DNA of 35,423 nucleotides, from contig NZ_LOWB01000050.1 in NCBI RefSeq assembly GCF_001522865.1, positions 1 through 35,423 on the forward strand, written 5' to 3'. The notes under the pieces were generated by a model. It was not told where the DNA came from. It did no database searches and saw only the letters and a list, made by a program, of their open reading frames with translations. Source of the DNA: Burkholderia sp. TSV86 (GTDB taxonomy: Bacteria > Pseudomonadota > Gammaproteobacteria > Burkholderiales > Burkholderiaceae). The position numbers were made by a program, and so were the translations under genes. Shown in pieces: positions 1-7,506 of this stretch; the first letter of the stretch is position 1, and every line of letters begins with the position of its first letter.

Positions 1-92
1 AGGTGACGCGCGGTTGCATCAACGTGACTTCGGACGTGTATGACGCGCTCGTGAACTGCTGCTCGACCGGGCAGTTGATTATTCAGGACTGA
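1..92 (+). CDS. C-terminal end of a phage-type hypothetical protein (partial)
   Basis: An open frame enters from the left edge (first full codon at base 3) and stops at TGA 90-92. It gives about 29 residues ending CCSTGQLIIQD. The tail contains a pair of adjacent cysteines. It lies 14 bases upstream of the methyltransferase start on the same strand, so it probably belongs to the same prophage early operon. I do not recognise the protein and the window holds only its end. Confidence 0.45.
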   Translation, partial: VTRGCINVTSDVYDALVNCCSTGQLIIQD

Positions 93-106
93 GTTGAGGA
101 TGCCGT

Positions 107-1099
107 GTGGCTGCGTATTACAACGAGCACGACCCATACGCCGCGCAGTGGCTGCGCAACCTGATCGCCGCCGGGCACATCGCACCAGGCGACGTGGATG
201 AAAGGAGCATTGAGGATGTCCAACCTGATGACCTGCGAGCCTACGACCAGTGCCACTTCTTCGCCGGAATCGGCGTCTGGTCGTATTCCCTTCGGCGCGC
301 CGGATGGCCTGATGATCGACCTGTTTGGACCGGTTCCTGTCCGTGCCAACCTTTCTCCGCGGCAGGCAAAGGAACTGGGTTTGATGACGAGCGGCACCTG
401 TGGCCTGCGTGGTACTGGCTCATCGGCGAGTGCCGCCCTCCAGTCATCTTTGGAGAGCAGGTTGCGAGCTCGGCTGTCGATCCTTGGATCGACCTTGTAC
501 ACGCTGACCTGGAAGCCGTGGACTACACCTACGGGTGTGAGCCGTTCCCGTCTGCGGGCGTCGGTGCGCCGCACATCAGAGATCGAGCTTTCTGGATGGC
601 CTACGCCGACTACGCGCGATCACAAGGACGGCGCGGAATGCGCGAACGTGCCGCTGAACGCGCTGCTCGGGCGCGTGGCGTGGTTGGCCGGCTGGCCGAC
701 ACCGACCGCAGCGCTTGCGGACAAGGGTGTGCGCTCAACGGAGGGCGGGATTCGCGAGGCGATGCGGTCGCACGGCCCGGATCTGGCAGCTATGGCTTGC
801 CTGACGGCTTCGAGCGAATCGAGCCAGCCGGCCCGACTAACGGCTTCTGGCGAGCTGCTGACTGGCTCCTCTGCCGGGATGGAAAGTGGCGGCCAGTTGA
901 ACCCGGCACATTCCCGCTGGTTGATGGGTCTGCCGGTGGCGTGGGACGAGTGCGCGCCGATCAAGAACGCATCGCCGCGCTTCGTCCACGGAAGGACCAA
1001 GGCAGCCGAACCGGCCGACTCCGAGGGTACGGCAACGCGATCAACGCCGAAGCGGCGACGCAATTCATCCTCGCAGCTGACGAAATCCTGACCACCTGA
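107..1099 (+). CDS. Phage C5-cytosine DNA methyltransferase (Dcm family)
   Basis: A 330-residue protein that should transfer a methyl group from S-adenosylmethionine to carbon 5 of cytosine in DNA. Visible motifs in order: motif I (FFAGIG, residues 51-56), motif IV with the catalytic Cys80 in SCPCQPFS, a motif VI variant GEQV (117-119, ENV in most relatives), motif VIII-like [11 protein letters not shown] (153-163) and motif X GYGNAI (307-312). The length matches small prophage enzymes. GTG at 107 is chosen because GAGG lies a few bases upstream and motif I needs the preceding residues. Residues about 165-260, where the target-recognition domain should be, are rich in Arg, Ala and Gly and look weakly constrained. 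That is exactly where a second reading frame (216-1091) looks most protein-like. Phages use such enzymes to resist host restriction; the target sequence cannot be read from here. Confidence 0.85.
   Translation: MAAYYNEHDPYAAQWLRNLIAAGHIAPGDVDERSIEDVQPDDLRAYDQCHFFAGIGVWSYSLRRAGWPDDRPVWTGSCPCQPFSAAGKGTGFDDERHLWPAWYWLIGECRPPVIFGEQVASSAVDPWIDLVHADLEAVDYTYGCEPFPSAGVGAPHIRDRAFWMAYADYARSQGRRGMRERAAERAARARGVVGRLADTDRSACGQGCALNGGRDSRGDAVARPGSGSYGLPDGFERIEPAGPTNGFWRAADWLLCRDGKWRPVEPGTFPLVDGSAGGVGRVRADQERIAALRPRKDQGSRTGRLRGYGNAINAEAATQFILAADEILTT
201..207 (+). promoter_or_regulatory. Internal Shine-Dalgarno for the overprinted frame
   Basis: AAAGGAG sits 8 bases before ATG 216, inside the methyltransferase coding sequence. 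It is a near-ideal ribosome binding site and favours ATG 216 over the in-frame ATG 198 as start of the second frame. Confidence 0.55.
216..1091 (+). CDS. Overprinted phage protein in the +1 frame of the methyltransferase gene
   Basis: A 291-residue frame runs for almost the full length of the methyltransferase gene and stops 8 bases before it. It begins [12 protein letters not shown] after a strong AAAGGAG. Its composition (Ser/Thr/Pro/Leu rich, two GWPTPT motifs, [23 protein letters not shown] near the end) is not what a random shadow frame usually gives. From memory, proteins with repeated GWPTP and a [12 protein letters not shown] end recur in phage genomes, often filed as hypothetical or methyltransferase-associated; I cannot confirm this here. 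No catalytic motif is recognised and its function is unknown. The alternative is that it is only a shadow frame kept open by the strong codon bias of the methyltransferase. The ribosome binding site and the complementary pattern of constraint argue for a real dual-coding gene. Confidence 0.55.
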   Translation: MSNLMTCEPTTSATSSPESASGRIPFGAPDGLMIDLFGPVPVRANLSPRQAKELGLMTSGTCGLRGTGSSASAALQSSLESRLRARLSILGSTLYTLTWKPWTTPTGVSRSRLRASVRRTSEIELSGWPTPTTRDHKDGAECANVPLNALLGRVAWLAGWPTPTAALADKGVRSTEGGIREAMRSHGPDLAAMACLTASSESSQPARLTASGELLTGSSAGMESGGQLNPAHSRWLMGLPVAWDECAPIKNASPRFVHGRTKAAEPADSEGTATRSTPKRRRNSSSQLTKS

Positions 1100-1109
1100 G
1101 GACACCACC

Positions 1110-2711
1110 ATGAACGACCAACAACATAGCCGCGCTGATGCGCTGACTGTTCCTCGCGAACTGCTGCTAGACCTGATCGACGACGTGCAAAGTTTCGCAG
1201 ATCAAATCCCGTGCCGAGAACGCGAGAAGGCATTCCGCGCGGATTTGCTTGCACGTGCCCGCGCCCTCGCCGCATCCCCTGTCGGACAGCCCGCAGCAGC
1301 GCTGATCGAGGAGACGATTCGCTTCTGTCCCGAGTGCGGCCGTCTCGGCGATATTCCGGCCGGCTTCGAAGCGTGCTGCCCTGACTGGTCGCAGGCGCGC
1401 GTCGTGCCGAAGCGCTTCGCGGAACTGTGCGCCGAGACGTTCAGGCTCTGCGTGAGCCAGCCCTTTCCGCAGTCGGCAGCAGCGCCGACCGACCAAATTG
1501 CGCACGACCGCAAAATGGTAGCGCCGGCCGACGAGCGGGCGGCGTTCGAAAAAGTATTTCCGATGCCTGCCGACTGCCAGCGCATCGGAAGCGGCCGAAC
1601 GGCTGGATACGCGCCCACAGAATACGGCGCATGGGACGCGCACGACTTCATTCGCAGGTGGGAAGGCTGGCAAGCCCGCGCGGCAGCATTGCCCGCTGCG
1701 GATGCGGTGGCGTGGATCAGCGTAGATGATTGTCTGCCCGATGACGAAACCGATGTGCTCGTGCGGAAAATACGCGGCTCCGCCGTCTATTACGACATCG
1801 CAGGTATCTTCCACGGCACTTGGAAGTCCCAGGTCACAGAAGATCGCTGCGAACACGAGGTGACGCACTGGCGTCCGATCGATGTCGCCCCGCAATCCGA
1901 TCGGACAGTGCCCGCTGTGGAGGGAACGGTAAATACAGGCGACCGCCTGACCGACATGAAGGCCAATGACATCATTCAACGTGATGGCTACAAGATGACT
2001 GGCGCGGTACTTTGCCTCGAAGATGGCTCGCGATGCATCGTTGAACTGGGAGCCGTTCGCTGGCTGACGAGAGATGAATCGTGGGCACTTATGCACCCCC
2101 GCACCGCCCCGCAACCCTCGCAGGCCGACGCACCGGCAGAGGCGCGCGAGCCTAACGAGACGGAACAGAGAATCGCGGCGGTCTGCTATCACTGGATTGC
2201 CGAGCGGATCGGCACGAAAGACGGCTACTCGGTGCAGGAGCATGTCGACCTGAAGCACGACCTTGAGCGCGCTTTGGCGAATCATGCAGCCGACCTGTCG
2301 GCGCAGCAGCCGAGCGGCGAGGTGACGGCCGACGAACTGTACGACATGTCGGAAAAATATCTAGTCCGCATCCAGACGGAGCGGGGTGACGGCCACGTGC
2401 ATGCCGCTTTTCATTCAAGTGTAGTCCTGGCAATGCTTGATGCGATCGCGCTTTATAAAAAGCGCCTGGGAGACTCCCCTGATGCTCTCGATGCATCCAA
2501 GCAGCAACATAACATCGAGGCGATGGACGATGACAAGCGCGACGCCGAACGGTATCGCTATCTGCGTACACGTCCGGAATCGGTAGAACCCGGCCGCATT
2601 GACGTTGTGTATTGGAGCGCACTGGATGAATCCGCGAATGAGGGTGAGGCGTTACGCGGCGATGCGCTGGATGCCGCCATCGACGCCGCCCGCGCAGGAG
2701 ACAAGCAATGA
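1110..2711 (+). CDS. Mosaic phage early-region protein with zinc-ribbon and DUF551-like parts
   Basis: A 533-residue protein that looks stitched together from modules common in phage early regions. Residues about 70-95 hold a Cys-x2-Cys...Cys-Cys pattern (FCPECGR...CCPDW), possibly a zinc ribbon. Residues about 145-190 contain an ERAAFEKVF...WEGWQARA segment. Residues about 200-255 resemble DUF551 (WISVDDCLPDDETDVLVRK ending in HWRPI). The C-terminal ~55 residues (RDAERYRYLRTRP ... LDAAIDAA) are another recurrent phage tail-piece. It starts 10 bases after the methyltransferase stop and its stop overlaps the next gene by ATGA, so it is in the same operon. There is no enzymatic motif and the biochemical role is unknown. 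Confidence 0.7.
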   Translation: MNDQQHSRADALTVPRELLLDLIDDVQSFADQIPCREREKAFRADLLARARALAASPVGQPAAALIEETIRFCPECGRLGDIPAGFEACCPDWSQARVVPKRFAELCAETFRLCVSQPFPQSAAAPTDQIAHDRKMVAPADERAAFEKVFPMPADCQRIGSGRTAGYAPTEYGAWDAHDFIRRWEGWQARAAALPAADAVAWISVDDCLPDDETDVLVRKIRGSAVYYDIAGIFHGTWKSQVTEDRCEHEVTHWRPIDVAPQSDRTVPAVEGTVNTGDRLTDMKANDIIQRDGYKMTGAVLCLEDGSRCIVELGAVRWLTRDESWALMHPRTAPQPSQADAPAEAREPNETEQRIAAVCYHWIAERIGTKDGYSVQEHVDLKHDLERALANHAADLSAQQPSGEVTADELYDMSEKYLVRIQTERGDGHVHAAFHSSVVLAMLDAIALYKKRLGDSPDALDASKQQHNIEAMDDDKRDAERYRYLRTRPESVEPGRIDVVYWSALDESANEGEALRGDALDAAIDAARAGDKQ

Positions 2712-3118
2712 GCAGAAGTGGATATAGCGATGATTGTGATGGTTGGGATTTGATCCGTTGGCGTGGTGCTGTTGCCTCGGCGATCAAAGGTGCGCGTGGG
2801 CAAGCATTCCTGCGCGAACTCGCCGATGCACTTGACGCCATGCCAGAGAAGCGACTTATTGCCAACGAACTTCAGACTGCTGACGGCGAGTTTTGCACCA
2901 TCGGCGTGCTTGGTCACGCACGAGGTATCGATATGTCGAAGTTAGATCCCGACGATCGCGATTCGGTCAGCGCGGCTTTTGGCATCGCGCCTGCGCTCGC
3001 CGCCGAGATCGTCTTTGAAAACGATGAAGCCTGTTGGTATGACGAGACGCCAGAAGCCCGGTGGCATCGCATGCGCAACTGGGTCAAATCGAATTTGAAA
3101 GGTGTCGATCATGAGTGA
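2708..3118 (+). CDS. Conserved-looking phage hypothetical protein, 136 aa
   Basis: An acidic 136-residue protein that starts with the ATGA overlap of the previous gene, so the two are translationally coupled. It has a predicted helical N-terminal half (AVASAIKGARGQAFLRELADALDAMP) and a Trp/Arg-rich C-terminus (ARWHRMRNWVKS). I recall similar short proteins near prophage integrases, but no function can be assigned. Its last codons overlap the start of a 24-codon frame at 3111. Confidence 0.7.
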   Translation: MSRSGYSDDCDGWDLIRWRGAVASAIKGARGQAFLRELADALDAMPEKRLIANELQTADGEFCTIGVLGHARGIDMSKLDPDDRDSVSAAFGIAPALAAEIVFENDEACWYDETPEARWHRMRNWVKSNLKGVDHE

Positions 3119-3185
3119 GCCGATTCTGTTACCTGAGGATCAATTCGAAATCGCCCGTCGATCCGTCCAAGGGAAAATGAAATGA
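3111..3185 (+). CDS. Possible 24-aa coupled micro-protein
   Basis: ATG 3111 opens a 24-codon frame (MSEPILLPEDQFE...) ending at TGA 3183-3185. It overlaps the preceding gene by 8 bases and the next gene start (ATG 3182) by ATGA, so it bridges two genes with start/stop overlaps at both ends. That arrangement is typical of phage operons and supports translation. It could be a real micro-protein or merely a coupling device. No homology is recognised. Confidence 0.4.
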   Translation: MSEPILLPEDQFEIARRSVQGKMK

Positions 3186-3409
3186 GCGATTACCTTACCG
3201 CCCAAGAACTCGCCGACCTGGTTGGTTGTAAGTCCAACCAACGCACCGCCATGCGGAAATGGCTGACTGATAATCACTGGCGTTATGTCATCGACACCCA
3301 CGGGCTCCCGAAGGTCGCGCGTGCGTACCGTGACCGGAAACTCGGACTCACAGCCGAATCGAACGCAGACAAGTATGACGCGGGTCCGAATCTCCAAGCC
3401 TTCGCCTAA
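3182..3409 (+). CDS. DUF4224-like small protein preceding the integrase
   Basis: A 75-residue protein, MSDYLTAQELADLVGCKSN..., whose N-terminal half matches the pattern of DUF4224 proteins: LTxxELxxLxGxK, a basic helix, then a short hydrophobic strand with LPKV. Such proteins usually sit directly before prophage integrases and are suspected to act like small DNA-binding excisionase-type factors, though this is not proven. Its last 35 bases overlap the integrase start, so expression of the two is tied together. It is the only excisionase candidate in this end of the element. Confidence 0.65.
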   Translation: MSDYLTAQELADLVGCKSNQRTAMRKWLTDNHWRYVIDTHGLPKVARAYRDRKLGLTAESNADKYDAGPNLQAFA

Positions 3410-4565
3410 AAGTGAGCCGACCGGCATTGACCGGCTCTACAAGCGTGTCGGCATTCGGAAAATCTCGTTTTACTACAAATTTCCGGATAACCGAGAAGAG
3501 ACACTCGCGTCTGCACCGAGCCGTGATCGTGCGGCCGTCGCCGCGGCCGAGCGCATCGCGAAACGACAAGCGCTCGATATTCAAGCCGGCCAAGTCATCG
3601 TTGGTTCAGTTGCCGACGCGATCGAGCGGTTTGAAGAGGAGGTTGATCAGAACCATTTTCTCGCACAGGGTGTCGATGCCAAGGCAGTTCGAAAGTCCAC
3701 CTATAGGCGTCTGACACAGTTCTTCGGCAGAATGGACCCGAAGCGGCTCGAAATGATCCATGGCTACCAGTATCTCGATGCGAGAGCGAAGGCCGGCGCC
3801 CCCGCTGGTGCGAACAAAGATATGGCCCTCATGTCAACGATGTGCAGATACTGGATCAAATGGGGCGTGATTCGCGCGAACCCGTTCATCGGCCTGATGC
3901 TAAACGAAACGGATCGCGACGTGCGCACGATCGAGCGCCGTCAGGTGCTCAAGTTCTACCTGTGGTCGCTCAAGCAGCAACAGGCATATCGCACGATGGG
4001 CATCGCGGCAATGTTCTGCTACCTAACGGGTTACCGCGCCGCAGAAGTGCGGCCGTACCACATGAGCGGATTGACGGACGAGGGCGTGCGCGTGGTGGGC
4101 GCTAAGCGGAAAAAGGGAGAAGCTCCAACGGTCAAGCTGCGGCTATGGTCGCCGCGGCTGCGCACAGTTGTGGAACGGGCCAAACGCGGCCGCAAGGTGT
4201 CGAGCGTGTTTCTATTTCCGAACCGCAAGGGGCGGATGTATTCGAAGAGTGGATGGGCGTCGGTCTGGCAGGACGCCATGTATGCCTACATCGGCGCGCG
4301 TGATCCAGCGATCGCCTCCGAATGGGAGGCGAAAAAGGTGCGCGAAAAAGCGCAGCGCGCGGGCGCCCCAGCAGCCGCTGTTCCACTCAAATTGACTGAG
4401 CACCCGGATTACTTCGCGCTTTCGGATGCCCGGCCCGCAGCGATTACTTCTAAACTCGAAAATCGAGAGGCCGATGCCTACGATTTTGCGGCGCATGCGA
4501 GCCCGGCGACGACACACCGGAACTACGATCGTCGCAAGGTAAAGAAGGCCAGCGCGACGGAGTAA
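3375..4565 (+). CDS. int: Tyrosine-family site-specific integrase
   Basis: A 396-residue recombinase (from ATG 3375) that should insert and excise the element at tRNA-His. Residues about 75-175 form the SAM-like core-binding part. The catalytic part follows: Arg221 in CYLTGYRAAEV, Lys in GAKRKKGE (244-248), Arg353 in LSDARPAAI, His374 in FAAHASPATT and the Tyr384 nucleophile in RNYDRRK. The first box-II residue is Ser350 instead of the usual His of HxxR; some prophage integrases share this variation. The frame is open further upstream to 3285, but that part is out of register with any integrase similarity and lies inside the upstream gene, so the start at 3375 is preferred. It reads toward the attachment scar 118 bases downstream, the standard arrangement for an element end. 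Confidence 0.9.
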   Translation: MTRVRISKPSPKSEPTGIDRLYKRVGIRKISFYYKFPDNREETLASAPSRDRAAVAAAERIAKRQALDIQAGQVIVGSVADAIERFEEEVDQNHFLAQGVDAKAVRKSTYRRLTQFFGRMDPKRLEMIHGYQYLDARAKAGAPAGANKDMALMSTMCRYWIKWGVIRANPFIGLMLNETDRDVRTIERRQVLKFYLWSLKQQQAYRTMGIAAMFCYLTGYRAAEVRPYHMSGLTDEGVRVVGAKRKKGEAPTVKLRLWSPRLRTVVERAKRGRKVSSVFLFPNRKGRMYSKSGWASVWQDAMYAYIGARDPAIASEWEAKKVREKAQRAGAPAAAVPLKLTEHPDYFALSDARPAAITSKLENREADAYDFAAHASPATTHRNYDRRKVKKASATE

Positions 4566-4566
4566 A

Positions 4567-4632
4567 ATTTCAGAATGGCATCGCGCAAACCCTTACGCAG
4601 CAAGGGCCAAGTTTCGGAGAATATTCTGAAAT
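4567..4632 (+). repeat. 10-bp inverted repeat between integrase and attachment site
   Basis: ATTTCAGAAT (4567-4576) is repeated as its exact complement ATTCTGAAAT (4623-4632). The copies are 46 bases apart, just after the integrase stop and before the tRNA scar. The position suits an integrase or excisionase arm-type binding site. A transcription-ending hairpin is less likely because the loop is long. Confidence 0.35.
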
Positions 4633-4682
4633 CAGAAATATAATCGATTGATTTTCATGGGGAAATCGCCGTTAGCGAACCC

Positions 4683-4729
4683 GATTGTGATTCCTGTTGT
4701 CGTGGGTTCGAGTCCCATCAGCCACCCCA
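4683..4729 (+). other. attR: displaced 3' part of tRNA-His
   Basis: GATTGTGATTCC (anticodon loop region with anticodon GTG) is followed by the T arm and acceptor end (CGTGGGTTCGAGTCCCATC...GCCACCCCA). This is the 3' half of a tRNA-His gene without its 5' half. The anticodon stem is mispaired at its outer bases (CCC... against CCTG), as expected where element DNA meets chromosomal DNA. An intact tRNA-His should lie at the other, left end of the element, outside the window. Its own terminator still follows at 4813-4843. Confidence 0.85.
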
Positions 4730-4812
4730 ACAAATTCAACGGCTTGCAACGCAAATTCAGTTCAGCGTTACAAGTTTTGGAAGATCAAATTCCAAAAGCT
4801 GGAAGATGATTT

Positions 4813-4843
4813 AAAAAAGCCCGCCACCTGAGCGGGCTTTTTT
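4813..4843 (+). terminator. Rho-independent terminator (originally of tRNA-His)
   Basis: AAAAAAGCCCGC and GCGGGCTTTTTT are exact complements around a short loop, ending in six T. It follows the tRNA-His remnant on the same strand. Confidence 0.85.
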
Positions 4844-5028
4844 ATGTCCTGGCGCGTTGCCCGCATTCGCTACGCCGCGCCGGAGCCCCGGCATCGAGTA
4901 GCGGCCGCGTCGAAAAGCCATCTCAATCGAATCACCGAATGCGATGCCGGAGCAATACGGTCCGCGCATCCGCCAATGCAAACAGCAGCCGGCCGTGCAG
5001 CCATCAGCGATCGCCGCCCGTTCGGCGA

Positions 5029-5226
5029 TCAATCGTATGCGTCGGACAGATAAGCGCTGCCGTCGTCGGTGATGTCCGCCCTGTCGGGGCCGCTCAAATA
5101 AGCGAATCCGTCGTTCAGCAGTTCCTCGAGCGCGGGCCGGAAGGCCGCCGGCAGCGGCCGGCCGGAGCCGAACTGATCGATCCATTTCAGTGCTTCGATC
5201 GCCTCGGGACTCAGGATGGGAAACAT
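5029..5226 (-). CDS. Small hypothetical protein, 65 aa
   Basis: A 65-residue acidic protein (MFPILSPEAIEALKWIDQFG...) on the minus strand. The ATG at 5226 has a GGAGG-type ribosome binding site about 8 bases upstream, so it is preferred over the in-frame upstream start at 5268. The N-terminal half is predicted helical and the C-terminus is Asp/Tyr rich (LSGPDRADITDDGSAYLSD). No family is recognised. It is the first chromosomal gene after the element scar. Confidence 0.6.
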   Translation of the reverse strand: MFPILSPEAIEALKWIDQFGSGRPLPAAFRPALEELLNDGFAYLSGPDRADITDDGSAYLSDAYD

Positions 5227-5363
5227 AGGCCGCCTCCGCCAAGTTCGCCTCATCCTAGCACTCCACAAACGCCGGGAAAACAGCGGAAACCATGCTTCGG
5301 CGGCCCGGCAGCGGCCATTGGAAAATCTCGCCCGACGCGCAGCCGAGCCGATTTCCGCGTCGT

Positions 5364-5579
5364 TCAGAGGCGCGCGATCGACACTTCCGTCGACTTGACG
5401 AGCGCCACCACCTCGGTGCCCACCTTCAGTTCCAGTTCGTCGACCGAGCGCGTCGTGATGACCGACGTGACGATGCCGAACGGCGTATCGACATCGACCT
5501 CGGATACGACCGGCCCCCGAATGATTTCCTTCACTTTGCCGCGGAATTGATTACGCACGTTGATTGCGGTAATGCTCAT
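5364..5579 (-). CDS. ssuF: Molbindin-type single TOBE domain protein (SsuF-like)
   Basis: A 71-residue protein that is one complete Mop/TOBE domain: MSITAINVRNQFRGKVKEI...VDTPFGIVTSVITTRSVDEL...GTEVVALVKSTEVSI. Such molbindins bind molybdate or related oxyanions as oligomers in the cytoplasm. Pseudomonas putida carries a similar gene, ssuF, as the last gene of its ssuEADCBF sulfonate operon. Here it follows ssuB by 85 bases on the same strand, so the same name is used by synteny. Why sulfonate use needs it is not settled. Confidence 0.8.
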   Translation of the reverse strand: MSITAINVRNQFRGKVKEIIRGPVVSEVDVDTPFGIVTSVITTRSVDELELKVGTEVVALVKSTEVSIARL

Positions 5580-5664
5580 CGAGTATTGCTCCGAAAGATT
5601 CGTTTGATGGAGAACGGGCTTCGTTCATCTGTGACACGCTCGCGCCCGATGGGCCGCGCCGCCG

Positions 5665-6669
5665 TCATACCGCCCAGCGCAGGCTGCCCGCCGCGCGCAC
5701 GGCAGCGCCGCCGCTCGGATCGGGCAGCGTCGTTGCCTGCGGCCCGGCAGTGGTGTCGCCACCCGTCAGTACGCGCTGCAGCACGCGCTCCTCGAGCGCG
5801 ACGAAGGCGGCCGACGCGCGTGCGCGCGGCCGTGCAAGCGGCACTCGCTGATCAAGCGCGACCCTGCCCGCCTCGATCAGCAAAACCCGGTCGGCAAGCG
5901 CTACCGCCTCCTGCACGTCGTGCGTGACGAGCAGCGCGGTGAAGCGATGCTCGCGCCACAAGCGCTCGATGAGCGCATGCATCTCGATGCGCGTGAGTGC
6001 GTCGAGCGCGCCGAGCGGCTCGTCGAGCAGCAGCAGTTGCGGCCGGTGCACGAGCGCGCGCGCGAGCGCGACACGCTGCCGCTGACCGCCCGACAACTGC
6101 GCCGGCCAATCGTTTGCGCGCGCGAGCAGCCCGACTTCGTCGAGCACCGCGCGCGCCTCGTCCTTCGCGCGCCGGCCAAGGCCGAGCATCACGTTCTGCA
6201 GCACGGTTTTCCAGGGCAGCAGGCGCGCGTCCTGATACATGATTCGCGTATCCAGCGCGTGCTCCGCGCCGCGCCGGCCACGCTTGACGAGCGTGCCGGC
6301 GCTCGGCGCCTCGAGTTCCGCGACGAGCCGCAACAACGTCGATTTCCCGCAGCCGCTACGGCCCACGATCGCGACAAACTCACCGTGCTCGATCGACAAA
6401 TCGATGTCCGACAGCACGGCCCGTTCGCCGTACCGCTTGCCTACGCGCCGCAATTGCACCGCCGCGGCATCGGCTGCGCGGCTGCCGTCACGGCCGGCCC
6501 GCGACAGTCCGCCGCTGGCCGCGGGCGGCCGCGCGTGCGCACCGCCGTCCCGCTCACGCATCGCGGCATCCTGCGCCTCGCCGTCGGCGGTGCGCGGCTG
6601 GGCGAGTTCGGCCTCGAGATCCGCGCCCGCGATCGGGCCATACGACGCAGCCAGCGTGGTTGCACTCAT
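5665..6669 (-). CDS. ssuB: Aliphatic sulfonate ABC transporter, ATP-binding protein
   Basis: The ATPase of the alkanesulfonate importer. It shows Walker [10 protein letters not shown], a Q-loop YQDARLLPW, the signature [15 protein letters not shown], Walker [13 protein letters not shown] and the switch His in [12 protein letters not shown] 6669 overlaps the ssuC stop (ATGA at 6666-6669), which fixes the start and gives 334 residues. That is longer than the usual ~260. The extra length is a ~70-residue low-complexity N-terminal extension rich in Ala, Arg, Gly and Asp, plus an Ala/Gly-rich tail. It works with SsuC; the binding protein SsuA is not next to it. The operon is normally switched on under sulfate limitation. 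Confidence 0.92.
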   Translation of the reverse strand: MSATTLAASYGPIAGADLEAELAQPRTADGEAQDAAMRERDGGAHARPPAASGGLSRAGRDGSRAADAAAVQLRRVGKRYGERAVLSDIDLSIEHGEFVAIVGRSGCGKSTLLRLVAELEAPSAGTLVKRGRRGAEHALDTRIMYQDARLLPWKTVLQNVMLGLGRRAKDEARAVLDEVGLLARANDWPAQLSGGQRQRVALARALVHRPQLLLLDEPLGALDALTRIEMHALIERLWREHRFTALLVTHDVQEAVALADRVLLIEAGRVALDQRVPLARPRARASAAFVALEERVLQRVLTGGDTTAGPQATTLPDPSGGAAVRAAGSLRWAV

Positions 6670-7487
6670 GCTCGAACTCCCGGTTGATACGCGGGGTGCC
6701 AGCGCAGCAGCGCGCGCTCGAGCCACTTCGCGAACACGTCGGCGAGCTTGCCGAGCGCCGCGTACAGCAGGATGCCGACCAGCACCACATCGGTTTGCAA
6801 GAATTCGCGCGCGTTCATCGTCATGTAGCCGATGCCCGATTGCGCGGAGATCGTTTCGGCGACGATCAGCATCACCCACATCAGCCCGAGCGCGAAGCGC
6901 ACGCCGACAAGAATCGACGGCAGCGCCCCCGGCAGGATCACATCGCGATAGAGCGCGAAGCCCTTCACGCCGTAGCTTTTTGCCATCTCGACGAGGCCCG
7001 GATCGACCGAGCGGATTCCGTGATACGTGTTGATATAAACCGGGAAGAACACGCCGAGCGCGACGAGAAAAAGTTTCGCCTTCTCGTCGATGCCGAACCA
7101 CAGGATCACGAGCGGAATCGTCGCAAGCGCGGGAATATTGCGGATCATCTGGATCGTCGAATCGAGCGCGATCTCGGCCGGCTTCGACAATCCGGTCGCC
7201 AGCCCGAGCGCGAGCCCGACTCCGCCGCCCATCGCAAAGCCGACGAGCGCGCGCCACGTACTGACCTTCACGTTCGCCCACATATCGCCCGATTCGACAA
7301 GCGCCCACGCAGCGCGCACGACGGCGAGCGGCTCGGGCAGCACGCGGTTCGACAGCGCGCCCGAGCGCGCGGCGAATTCCCACGCCAGCACCAGCAGAAG
7401 CGGCACGAGCCACGGCGCGACCGCGCGTGCGGCTTGGCCGGCGTGGCGCACCGCGAAACTTGGCGGCGAACGCAGCGAGGATGCCAT
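6666..7487 (-). CDS. ssuC: Aliphatic sulfonate ABC transporter permease
   Basis: A 273-residue inner-membrane permease with about six hydrophobic helices. The first is around residues 25-42 ([15 protein letters not shown]). The EAA loop that docks the ATPase is visible as [24 protein letters not shown] 7487 is chosen as the first Met giving a normal SsuC N-terminus; the longer upstream frame is only a shadow of ssuD. The gene lies 19 bases after ssuD and its upstream spacer is a run of nine G (coding strand) in place of a classical Shine-Dalgarno. Confidence 0.92.
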   Translation of the reverse strand: MASSLRSPPSFAVRHAGQAARAVAPWLVPLLLVLAWEFAARSGALSNRVLPEPLAVVRAAWALVESGDMWANVKVSTWRALVGFAMGGGVGLALGLATGLSKPAEIALDSTIQMIRNIPALATIPLVILWFGIDEKAKLFLVALGVFFPVYINTYHGIRSVDPGLVEMAKSYGVKGFALYRDVILPGALPSILVGVRFALGLMWVMLIVAETISAQSGIGYMTMNAREFLQTDVVLVGILLYAALGKLADVFAKWLERALLRWHPAYQPGVRA

Positions 7488-7494
7488 CTCGATG

Positions 7495-7503
7495 CCCCCC
7501 CCC
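7495..7503 (-). repeat. Nine-base G tract at the ssuC ribosome-binding position
   Basis: Nine consecutive C on the plus strand (G on the coding strand) lie between the ssuD stop and the ssuC start, ending 7 bases before the ATG. The tract occupies the place of the ribosome binding site, so slippage would alter spacing rather than frame. Confidence 0.6.
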
Positions 7504-7506
7504 GCG

